From Caldifarciminota bacterium (GTDB lineage Bacteria; Hydrothermota; Hydrothermia; S141-80), in assembly GCA_027053375.1 (NCBI GenBank), contig JALUJC010000349.1, positions 1 through 16,616 of the forward strand: DNA of 16,616 nt, given 5' to 3'. Below, one piece after another: positions 6,683-11,869 of the stretch (position 1 is the stretch's first letter; each line of letters begins with the position of its first letter). Made by a program: the position numbers and the translations under genes. The notes beneath the pieces are model-generated. The model was not told where the DNA came from. It saw only the letters and a list, made by a program, of their open reading frames with translations, and did no database searches.

Positions 6683-7590
6683 CCCGACCGGGGCTGTTCC
6701 GCAACTGGCGAACACTCCACGCACCGCTGCGGTTGCACCAGCCGGTGTATGTGGAGGTGGGGTTTGGCGATGGGCGCTTCCTTCGGTGGATGGCTCGCCA
6801 GCATCCTGAGGCGCTGTGGGTGGGCATTGAGGTTTCCAGTTATTCTCTTCAGAAATGCCTGAAAGCTGCCCATCGTGAAGGGATACGAAACCTTCTCCTC
6901 TTCCGGGGGGACGCGGTCCATGTGCTCCATAGATTGTTTCCTGACCCCACCGTTGAGGGCCTTTTCCTGATGTTCCCCGATCCCTGGCCCAAGAGCCGGC
7001 ATGAGGCACGAAGGATCTATGCCGCGCCCCTTCTGAATGCGCTCATCCGTGTCCTGCGTGTGGGTGGAACTTTTACCCTGGCCACGGATCATCCTCTGGT
7101 GGATGCCCTTGCAAGGGAAGGACTTGCACACCTTCCGGGAACTTTCCTTCCGATTGAACAGGGTCCCTGGCCCACAACGAAATATGAACAAAAGTGGCGG
7201 CGCCTGGGGCGGAACATCATGCGTCTGGTCTGGCGAAAAGATGCCCATCATGCGGAGAAACCCGTAGACGGGTGGGAGGAGGAATCCATCATGCCCCATC
7301 TTCGATTGCCGGAAGAAGCGCTGGAACATTCCCCGGATCTTGTGCGGGGACAGGTGGTTCGTTTACACCACGGGATCGTGAAGATTCTTGGTGTGTATCG
7401 AAACGAGAAGGAGTGGCTGATCTCCACGCTGGTGGTGGATCCACCTCTGGGAATCCGGCAGCCCATTCACTACCTGCTCCATCCCTACCAGGGGATGGCG
7501 CTGTTGCATCTGGAACACCCGGCAGAGATTCTCATCACCCCCGCTGTGAAAGAAGGGTTGCGCTGGCTGGCTGAACGGTTCAGCCCTTGA
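6631..7590 (+). CDS. trmB: tRNA (guanine46-N7)-methyltransferase with C-terminal extension
   Basis: TrmB methylates N7 of G46 in the variable loop of tRNA using SAM. The 319-residue product shows the SAM loop VYVEVGFGDGRFL (39-51), WVGIEVSSYSL (63-73), the family hallmark MFPDPWPKSRHEARR (114-128), the ATDHPLV segment (151-157) and the closing TKYEQKWRRLG (183-193). Typical TrmB ends shortly after this point, at roughly 210-240 residues. Here about 115 more residues follow (205-319), beta-rich in their middle and ending in a helix. Extended TrmB proteins are known in thermophiles such as Aquifex, where the tail contributes to stability. The ATG at 6631 lies within lepB (52-base overlap), with GGTGGA just before it; no later start would retain the N-terminal region. 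The 3' end overlaps the converging arsR-type gene by 11 bases. Confidence 0.92.
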   Translation: MGTHTLEADVPLALEHLTRPGLFRNWRTLHAPLRLHQPVYVEVGFGDGRFLRWMARQHPEALWVGIEVSSYSLQKCLKAAHREGIRNLLLFRGDAVHVLHRLFPDPTVEGLFLMFPDPWPKSRHEARRIYAAPLLNALIRVLRVGGTFTLATDHPLVDALAREGLAHLPGTFLPIEQGPWPTTKYEQKWRRLGRNIMRLVWRKDAHHAEKPVDGWEEESIMPHLRLPEEALEHSPDLVRGQVVRLHHGIVKILGVYRNEKEWLISTLVVDPPLGIRQPIHYLLHPYQGMALLHLEHPAEILITPAVKEGLRWLAERFSP

Positions 7591-7915
7591 GCGCCTGGAC
7601 AAGGCTTCCGCGTTTGCGGATCACCTCTGCCAGGATTTCACGCACCTTCTCCTCCACATCCACAAGTTCGGGATAGGCAAGGGAATAGAGCACGCGGACC
7701 CCATTCTTTTTGCGTTCCAGGATACCGTGCGCCATCAGAATTTTCAGGTGCTGGGAGATGTTGGGGGGTGTGGTATCCAGAAGGTCCGCCATTTCCGTCA
7801 CGGTCCGGGGTTTATCGCGCAGGAGTTCCAGCATCTTGAGCCGTCGCGGATGGGCAATCGCGCGGCAGAAATCCGCCTGGATCTCGTACATTTCATCGTT
7901 CCATGTTTTCTTCAT
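7580..7915 (-). CDS. ArsR/SmtB-family winged-helix transcriptional regulator
   Basis: The 111-residue product is a single winged-helix domain of the ArsR type. AHPRRLKMLELL (21-32) is followed by the helix-turn-helix VTEMADLLDTTPPNISQHLKILMAHGIL, the wing ERKKNGVRVLYSL, and a C-terminal dimerisation helix. These dimers usually repress nearby genes and release DNA on binding metal or on thiol modification. The classic metal-site ELCVCDL motif is absent, and the only cysteine is Cys17 in the first helix, so a simple thiolate metal site or a two-Cys disulfide or polysulfide switch within one subunit is unlikely. The gene follows the redox operon but has its own promoter, and there is no ribosome binding site before the ATG. 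The operon's DUF2892 and rhodanese genes recall the E. coli ygaV-ygaP pairing, so it may regulate that operon; this is inference. Confidence 0.88.
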   Translation of the reverse strand: MKKTWNDEMYEIQADFCRAIAHPRRLKMLELLRDKPRTVTEMADLLDTTPPNISQHLKILMAHGILERKKNGVRVLYSLAYPELVDVEEKVREILAEVIRKRGSLVQALKG

Positions 7916-7921
7916 GCCAGA

Positions 7922-7950
7922 ATTTTAACCCGTGGACTCCAGATTGTCAA
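7922..7950 (-). promoter_or_regulatory. Promoter of the ArsR-family gene, leaderless type, inside the end of sfsA
   Basis: On the minus strand TTGACA (7950-7945), 17 bases, TAAAAT (7927-7922). Six bases later comes the ATG at 7915, so the predicted +1 is the A of the start codon. The first three bases of the -10 box are the TAA stop codon of sfsA. Confidence 0.82.
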
Positions 7951-8731
7951 GAGATCGTGCCAGAGGGGATCCTTCCCATCCCCACGGACCGGGATCTTTC
8001 GGGGGTGGAAGCAGGACAGGGATGGGGTGAGGGGAGAGAAAAGCGCGGCCGTTGTAGGGAAAAACCCACGCACGGATCTGTACACCTGTGTGCTGGGCCT
8101 GATGGAGCAGTTGAGAGAAGCGGGGGTCCACCTCCTGAAAGGGAGCGAATGCCTGTGCATCCGGGCGAACCACCACGAAAACCAGCCATGCGCCATCTCC
8201 CCGTTCTTTCAAACGGAGCAGGGCCTGGATGTGTGCCTGTCCCCGGGCAGTGGGGGCATCCGGGAAGCGTGCCACACCCTGACGGTCCAGCCGATTTACC
8301 GATTTGGCTTCCACCCAGTGAGGGTGACCCCGCGCATCGGTGAACAGGAGGTCCAGACGACGTCCATCCGGGAGACGGGGATCGGGCTGGACATGGGTCC
8401 ACCCCTCCCACTCTGGGAGGAGATGATGACGCCAGGCATGGAGAAGGAGATGGGTGGGAAGGTGGCTGTCTACGGGAATCCAGATGAGGGTACGGGATGG
8501 ATACGCGGGGGCCTGAACCGCCAGAACCCGGTAGGGCAGTTTCGCTGGAGGACGCTGAGGAAGAAGTTGAACCGAAACCCCGGGCGTCAGCAGTTCCGAG
8601 AGTCGACCGGTGTTGGGAAGATAGGCAGGAACAGGGGTTCCCTTCAGATCCACCACCACACGGAACCGGTTTTCTCGCCTGAGAAGAAGAGCGATCTGGA
8701 GGTGGTGGGCGATGGGGAGAAGATCCTGCAC
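7925..8731 (-). CDS. sfsA: SfsA family protein (DNA-binding / nuclease-fold)
   Basis: The 268-residue product matches SfsA. The N-terminal LLRRENRFRVVVDL (16-29) leads into AYLPNTGRLSELLTPG (36-51), an OB-like domain. The C-terminal half has RRLDLLF (124-130), VEAKSVNRLDRQGVARFPDAPTARGQAHI (140-168) and WLVFVVVRPDAQAFAP. The D...E.K spacing (D127, E141, K143) is that of a PD-(D/E)XK-like fold. E. coli SfsA binds DNA and was named for a sugar-fermentation phenotype; its real role is unclear. The start codon is GTG at 8731, 5 bases after the preceding stop, with no clear ribosome binding site, so translation is probably coupled. About 30 Pro-rich residues at the C-terminus exceed the usual family length, and this extension carries the arsR promoter. 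It ends the eight-gene operon. Confidence 0.87.
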   Translation of the reverse strand: MQDLLPIAHHLQIALLLRRENRFRVVVDLKGTPVPAYLPNTGRLSELLTPGVSVQLLPQRPPAKLPYRVLAVQAPAYPSRTLIWIPVDSHLPTHLLLHAWRHHLLPEWEGWTHVQPDPRLPDGRRLDLLFTDARGHPHWVEAKSVNRLDRQGVARFPDAPTARGQAHIQALLRLKERGDGAWLVFVVVRPDAQAFAPFQEVDPRFSQLLHQAQHTGVQIRAWVFPYNGRAFLSPHPIPVLLPPPKDPGPWGWEGSPLARSLDNLESTG

Positions 8732-8736
8732 AGGAT

Positions 8737-8961
8737 TTAGAGTTTTACGGAAAGCCCGCCCTGCTGTTCCGCGATTTCATTGAGTTCTCTGAGCAGGGCC
8801 TCCAGATCCTTCACCCCGTATTTCTCGGCGTTTTCCTGGATGGTCCCCCAGATGGGGGCCCCGCAGGAGATGGCGGGAATGCCGTGACGAAAGAAAACCT
8901 GCACGGTGTCGGGATACCGAACCACCACTTCTTCGATGGTGCTTTCTGGTGTAATGGTCAT
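8737..8961 (-). CDS. DUF1858 domain protein with a single cysteine
   Basis: A complete 74-residue protein equal to one DUF1858 domain: the helix TIEEVVVRYPDTVQVFFRHGI (8-28), the turn, then the helix GTIQENAEKYGV and a final helix LEALLRELNEIAEQ. DUF1858 proteins are small cytoplasmic helical proteins usually described as redox-disulfide or hybrid-cluster-associated, with a CxxC at the turn (HG.xC..C). Here the first position is Ala30 and only Cys33 remains (AISCGAPIWGT), so the protein cannot form the internal disulfide. The ATG at 8961 has a strong GGAGGGA site and overlaps the methyltransferase stop as ATGA (8961-8958). Sits among thiol and haem redox genes, which suggests a persulfide carrier, metal-binding or intermolecular disulfide role rather than a simple dithiol. 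Confidence 0.82.
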   Translation of the reverse strand: MTITPESTIEEVVVRYPDTVQVFFRHGIPAISCGAPIWGTIQENAEKYGVKDLEALLRELNEIAEQQGGLSVKL

Positions 8962-9527
8962 GATGTCCCTCCAGATGGAATGGCACAGATCAGGTATCGT
9001 CCCGGTGGATCCGGTTCCACCAGGCGGGCGGTGAGTTTTGCGTGGGTACACCATGAAAGGGCACGGGAAGGATCCACCCGTTCGGCTGTGGGCGGCCCCG
9101 GGGGTGGAATGTGTCGGGGGTGCCAGTCCCATATCCAGAGCTGGCCGTCCGGGCGAAGCACCCGGCGGATCTCCCGCAGGCGTGCCACGGGTTCTTCAAA
9201 TTCATGCAGCACATGGGCAGCAAGCACCCGGTCAAAGGTGGCATTCTTGAAGGGGAGGGCGGTTTCCGGAATCCGGATGCGCAACACCGTTGCGGGGTCA
9301 ATCATTCGGAGCATCTCCATGGAGAGATCCGCAGCCACCACAAGCCCCCCCGGGGTAAGGGATTGCACGATGTAGGGCAGGTAGAATCCGGGTCCCGTGC
9401 CCAGATCCAGTACACGCTGTCCGGGTTTGAGGGTGAGGAGCGGCCACCACTGCTCCAGTTCTTCCCCGGCTGCTCGATCCAGATCGAGCAGCCGGGGTGC
9501 CGATTCAGGCGGGAATTTGTAGGCCAA
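8958..9527 (-). CDS. Class I SAM-dependent methyltransferase
   Basis: The 189-residue product has a standard Rossmann methyltransferase core. Motif I VLDLGTGPGFYLP is at 39-51, the acidic ribose-binding residue Asp67 is in VVAADLS, and LPFKNATFDRVLAAHVLHEFEEP (91-113) covers motifs II-III. REIRRVLRPDGQLWIWDW follows. This is the UbiE/Methyltransf_11 type; the substrate cannot be read from the sequence. It lacks the Cys pattern of arsenite methyltransferases, having only Cys160 and Cys181, so the nearby ArsR gene is not evidence of arsenic methylation. The start is TTG at 9527, 3 bases after the DUF2892 stop, with AAAGAG a few bases upstream. The stop overlaps the DUF1858 start. Related methyltransferases often travel with DUF2892 or rhodanese genes, but I cannot state a reaction. 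Confidence 0.85.
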   Translation of the reverse strand: MAYKFPPESAPRLLDLDRAAGEELEQWWPLLTLKPGQRVLDLGTGPGFYLPYIVQSLTPGGLVVAADLSMEMLRMIDPATVLRIRIPETALPFKNATFDRVLAAHVLHEFEEPVARLREIRRVLRPDGQLWIWDWHPRHIPPPGPPTAERVDPSRALSWCTHAKLTARLVEPDPPGRYLICAIPSGGTS

Positions 9528-9530
9528 CGT

Positions 9531-9728
9531 TTACTCTTTGCGTGTGTTGACACCGATCAGCGTATACAGGGGGCAGAATCCGATGAATGCCGTCAGCAGG
9601 GGAATCAGCCCAACCACGATGGCCACCCACTTCCCGGTGCCCGTGAGGCCGAAAAGACCCCAGAGAATGAGAAGGGCACCGATGATGATCCGGATCCATT
9701 GATCCGCGCGGCCCACGTTTTTGGTCAT
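9531..9728 (-). CDS. DUF2892 (YgaP-type) small membrane protein
   Basis: This 65-residue protein matches DUF2892. NVGRADQWIRIIIGALLILWG opens the first membrane helix, followed by a short Thr-Gly-Lys turn and a second helix. The conserved ending is PLLTAFIGFCPLYTLIGVNT. The single Cys in the CPLY motif lies at the membrane edge. The same domain forms the membrane anchor of the E. coli rhodanese YgaP; here the rhodanese is a separate gene earlier in the operon. An almost perfect ribosome binding site (AAGGAGGGAAG) precedes the ATG, which overlaps the DUF3365 stop as ATGA (9728-9725). Function of the stand-alone domain is unknown; it may dock a soluble partner. Confidence 0.9.
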   Translation of the reverse strand: MTKNVGRADQWIRIIIGALLILWGLFGLTGTGKWVAIVVGLIPLLTAFIGFCPLYTLIGVNTRKE

Positions 9729-10258
9729 GGCTTCCCTCCTTGTTTCAGGGGAACCTCCACGATCAGGATACCGCGGACATCCCCAGGTTGATACCCCACC
9801 GCTTCATCTTCAGGATAAAGGGTCTGAAGCATGGACACCACCCGGGGGTCCATCTGCTCGGTGGGGCCGTGACAGGCAAGACAGCGTTCCTGAATTCGTA
9901 AAACACGCACATACCGGAGACGGGATCCCAGGGTATCCCAGGTTTCCCGCAGGTCGGGTGTGCGCATCAGACGTTCCTGCAGGGTTTTCAGCAACCGGGT
10001 TTCCGAAGTGTCAGGACGGTCCAGTGGATTGCGGATTTTCCAGCTCGTTCTTTTGATTTTCAGTGCACCGGTCTCTTTCTGAACTTCGGATAAGATGGTC
10101 AGGGCGCGGGCTTTGCACACCGGGATGGCGCTCAGGGGTCCGCCCTGGGCCATGGCGGTGGACAGCTCTTTCAGCAGTGCTTGCATGGTGGCATCCGCAG
10201 CCTGACGCGCATGATCCAGCGGAGAAAGGAGCAGCAAGAGGGTGATCCACAGGTTCAT
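9725..10258 (-). CDS. DUF3365 (Tll0287-like) c-type haem protein
   Basis: The 177-residue product begins with a short hydrophobic leader (MNLWITLLLLL), probably a signal peptide or anchor, and should act in the periplasm. The body follows the DUF3365 pattern: a helical region with CKARA (48-52), KIKRTSWKIRNPLDRPD (67-83), then the haem attachment site CLACH (126-130) and YPEDEAVGYQPGDVRGILIVEVPL (148-171). The single CxxCH implies one covalently bound haem c. This fold is related to PAS/sensor-type haem domains and occurs alone or at the N-terminus of sensor proteins, where redox or gas sensing or electron transfer is proposed. The start overlaps the thioredoxin-like gene stop as ATGA, and the stop overlaps the DUF2892 start. 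It has a second cysteine (Cys48) outside the haem motif. Confidence 0.87.
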   Translation of the reverse strand: MNLWITLLLLLSPLDHARQAADATMQALLKELSTAMAQGGPLSAIPVCKARALTILSEVQKETGALKIKRTSWKIRNPLDRPDTSETRLLKTLQERLMRTPDLRETWDTLGSRLRYVRVLRIQERCLACHGPTEQMDPRVVSMLQTLYPEDEAVGYQPGDVRGILIVEVPLKQGGKP

Positions 10259-10653
10259 CTGCGAGAAGCCTCCTGTTCCCAGAGAAAGCGAAACCGATCC
10301 ACAGACTGGGCACCCACCCAGCTGTACCGAATCATCCCCCCTTCCACCCAGAGATAGGTGGGCGTTCCGAAAATGTTCAGAGACTGAAGGAGATCGGGGG
10401 CACGCTGGAGATTGATCTCTCTCACGGGAATATGCTGGCGCAATTTTTGAACCATGGGTCGCTGGGACTGGCAGATGGTACATCCTGGCGTGGTCAGAAA
10501 CAGAAGCACCCGATGGGGCAGACGGCGGTCCCACGGGGAGGGAAGGCGCTGCCCCTGCAGTGAGCGAATTTTCTTGTGGGTCCAGAAGCGCATAAGAAGG
10601 ATCCCGCCACCCAGAAGGATCAGCACTGCGATCAGGCTCAGGAATGCGTTCAT
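10255..10653 (-). CDS. Membrane-anchored thioredoxin-like protein
   Basis: The 132-residue product has one N-terminal membrane helix (about 4-22) followed by Arg/Lys-rich residues, then a small thioredoxin fold. VLLFLTTPGCTICQSQRPMV (49-68) carries the CxxC pair Cys58/Cys61, and the cis-Pro loop FGTPTY is at 95-100. The CTIC active site is unlike the CGPC of cytoplasmic thioredoxins and suggests a dedicated partner. Topology is not certain: residues after the helix (RFWTHKK) are positive, which by the positive-inside rule would place the domain in the cytoplasm, whereas its neighbours argue for the periplasm. It overlaps both neighbours by ATGA. A role in reducing SCO1 or apocytochrome thiols, or in thiol transfer with the rhodanese, is inferred from the operon. 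Confidence 0.85.
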   Translation of the reverse strand: MNAFLSLIAVLILLGGGILLMRFWTHKKIRSLQGQRLPSPWDRRLPHRVLLFLTTPGCTICQSQRPMVQKLRQHIPVREINLQRAPDLLQSLNIFGTPTYLWVEGGMIRYSWVGAQSVDRFRFLWEQEASRR

Positions 10654-11267
10654 GATGCCTCCAGTGTGCGTAAAGTGTGGTACAGGGAGTCTGGATCGAT
10701 GGGGTGGGCGACCGTTCCATCATGGACCCCCACCACGATCCCGTCCGGGTTGATCAGATACTGGCGGACGTCATGGGCGAATCGCATGCCCGCCATACGT
10801 TCGGCCTGCATCGATGTGCGTTTTTTAAAGTGAAAGGAGAGGGCTTCACTCAACGTAAGAATCTCCCCGGGGGTTCCCCCGGCAAACCGCAGCTGATCGT
10901 CTGAACGAAAAGAGGAAGCATAGGCTGCAAGGCGAGGCAGGGTGTCCATCTCGGGGTCAAAGGACACAAGGAGCAGCTGAACTTTTTGAGGTGATATCCC
11001 GGCTGATCGTAGAGAGTCCCGTACAGTCTGAAAGATCCGGGCCGTCAGCGGACACACATCCGGACAGGAGGTGTAGATCCATCCCAGAACCGTCCAGTGT
11101 CCTTTCAGATCCCCGGGGATCCTCAACGTATCACCGGTGCTCAGCACCAGCTGGACATCCGGTAGCGGCCGTTCCATGGGCTGGAAAAGCCCGGATGAAG
11201 AGGAACGACAGGTGCTCAGGAACAGGGTGAGGGGAAGCACCCAGAGGGCGCGGGAAAACGACGTCAT
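10650..11267 (-). CDS. SCO1/SenC family copper-binding / thiol redox protein
   Basis: The 205-residue product is a SCO1/SenC protein. GWIYTSCPDVCPLTA (62-76) has the copper-binding CxxxC (Cys68/Cys72), VSFDPEMDTL (101-110) follows, and the third ligand His165 is in FAHDVRQYLINPDG. These periplasmic thioredoxin-fold proteins deliver copper to the CuA site of cytochrome oxidase or act as thiol reductases. The leader MTSFSRALWVLPLTLFLSTC ends in a cysteine at position 20, in a lipobox-like context with Thr at -1, so it is probably lipid-anchored or a signal peptide. The ATG at 11267 overlaps the rhodanese stop as ATGA (11267-11264), and GGAGGGA lies upstream. No cytochrome oxidase gene is in view, so copper delivery and redox roles cannot be separated here. 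Confidence 0.9.
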   Translation of the reverse strand: MTSFSRALWVLPLTLFLSTCRSSSSGLFQPMERPLPDVQLVLSTGDTLRIPGDLKGHWTVLGWIYTSCPDVCPLTARIFQTVRDSLRSAGISPQKVQLLLVSFDPEMDTLPRLAAYASSFRSDDQLRFAGGTPGEILTLSEALSFHFKKRTSMQAERMAGMRFAHDVRQYLINPDGIVVGVHDGTVAHPIDPDSLYHTLRTLEAS

Positions 11268-11695
11268 GGGGTAGAAGTCCCTCCGGCAGCTTTCCGGGGT
11301 TTCGGTTGCACCAGGGTGTACCCCGCCTGAAGCCACTGGAGAATACCGCCCCCATTGAAGACATGCATGTATCCAGCGTTTCGCAAAGCCTGTTCCGCCA
11401 TTCCGGCACGATGTCCGGACCGGCAATAGACCACGATGGTGTCTTTCTCGGGATCCAGCTTCAGGGCCTTCACGCCTTTCACAATGTTCTGGTAAGGGAT
11501 CAGTGTGTCGGTTCCTTCAATGTATCCCATCGCATGCTCCTGCGGAGTACGTACATCAATCAGTACGAAGTGCATCCTGTCTTTTCCTCTGGCTTCCAGC
11601 CATTTCGCCACGGTTTTTGAAGAAAGACGCTCGGCGTGCAAGCTCAGGGGAAAGAAGAGCAACAGTGCCAACCATCCCAGCCGATAGGTGTTCAT
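11264..11695 (-). CDS. Periplasmic rhodanese-like sulfurtransferase
   Basis: The 143-residue product has a clear signal peptide (MNTYRLGWLALLLFFPLSLHA, cleavage likely after Ala21) and a single rhodanese domain. FVLIDVRTPQEHAMGYIEGT is at 43-62, the active-site loop CRSGHRA is at 91-97 with catalytic Cys91, and GYMHVFNGGGILQWLQAGY closes the domain at 108-126. Rhodaneses carry sulfane sulfur on the active Cys and transfer it to thiol or cyanide acceptors. Being exported, it would act on periplasmic sulfur species. It is the first gene of the eight-gene operon, with an ideal ribosome binding site (AAGGAGG) in a leader of about 45 bases after a near-perfect promoter. Its stop overlaps the SCO1 start. 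The partner genes suggest persulfide or thiol chemistry in the envelope. Confidence 0.92.
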   Translation of the reverse strand: MNTYRLGWLALLLFFPLSLHAERLSSKTVAKWLEARGKDRMHFVLIDVRTPQEHAMGYIEGTDTLIPYQNIVKGVKALKLDPEKDTIVVYCRSGHRAGMAEQALRNAGYMHVFNGGGILQWLQAGYTLVQPKPRKAAGGTSTP

Positions 11696-11746
11696 GTTCT
11701 TCCTCCTTTTTAAACTTCCCTGAGGAATTGGAGTTCAGTTGTCCAG

Positions 11747-11775
11747 ATTATACCCCAATAGGTGCAAATTGTCAA
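11747..11775 (-). promoter_or_regulatory. Consensus sigma-70-type promoter of the rhodanese-SCO1 operon
   Basis: On the minus strand a perfect TTGACA (11775-11770), 17 bases, and a perfect TATAAT (11752-11747). The predicted start is near 11740, giving a leader of about 45 bases with AAGGAGG before the ATG at 11695. It is the strongest-looking promoter in the window. Confidence 0.9.
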
Positions 11776-11784
11776 TATGGACAA
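11769..11784. promoter_or_regulatory. Candidate operator: inverted repeat over the -35 box
   Basis: TTGTC (11769-11773), 6 bases, GACAA (11780-11784) form a perfect 5-base inverted repeat overlapping the -35 box of the rhodanese operon. A third TTGTC lies at 11739-11743, at the predicted transcription start. Part of the repeat is simply the -35 sequence itself, so the evidence is modest. Confidence 0.35.
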
Positions 11785-11869
11785 AACGATGTCTCCACAC
11801 CCGGGAACCTGCGCGTGGGATCCGGCGTCTGAAGAAGTGCATGGACGCACAAACACAGGAGGTTGCATC

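Noticed and set aside
7727..8740. A 337-codon plus-strand open frame opposite sfsA
   Set aside because: It spans the antisense of both the ArsR-family gene and sfsA, both of which have clear motifs; the translation shows no domain.
7580..9527. Arsenic-resistance locus (ArsR plus methyltransferase)
   Set aside because: The regulator lacks the ArsR metal-site cysteines, the methyltransferase lacks the cysteine pattern of ArsM, and no arsenite pump or arsenate reductase is present.
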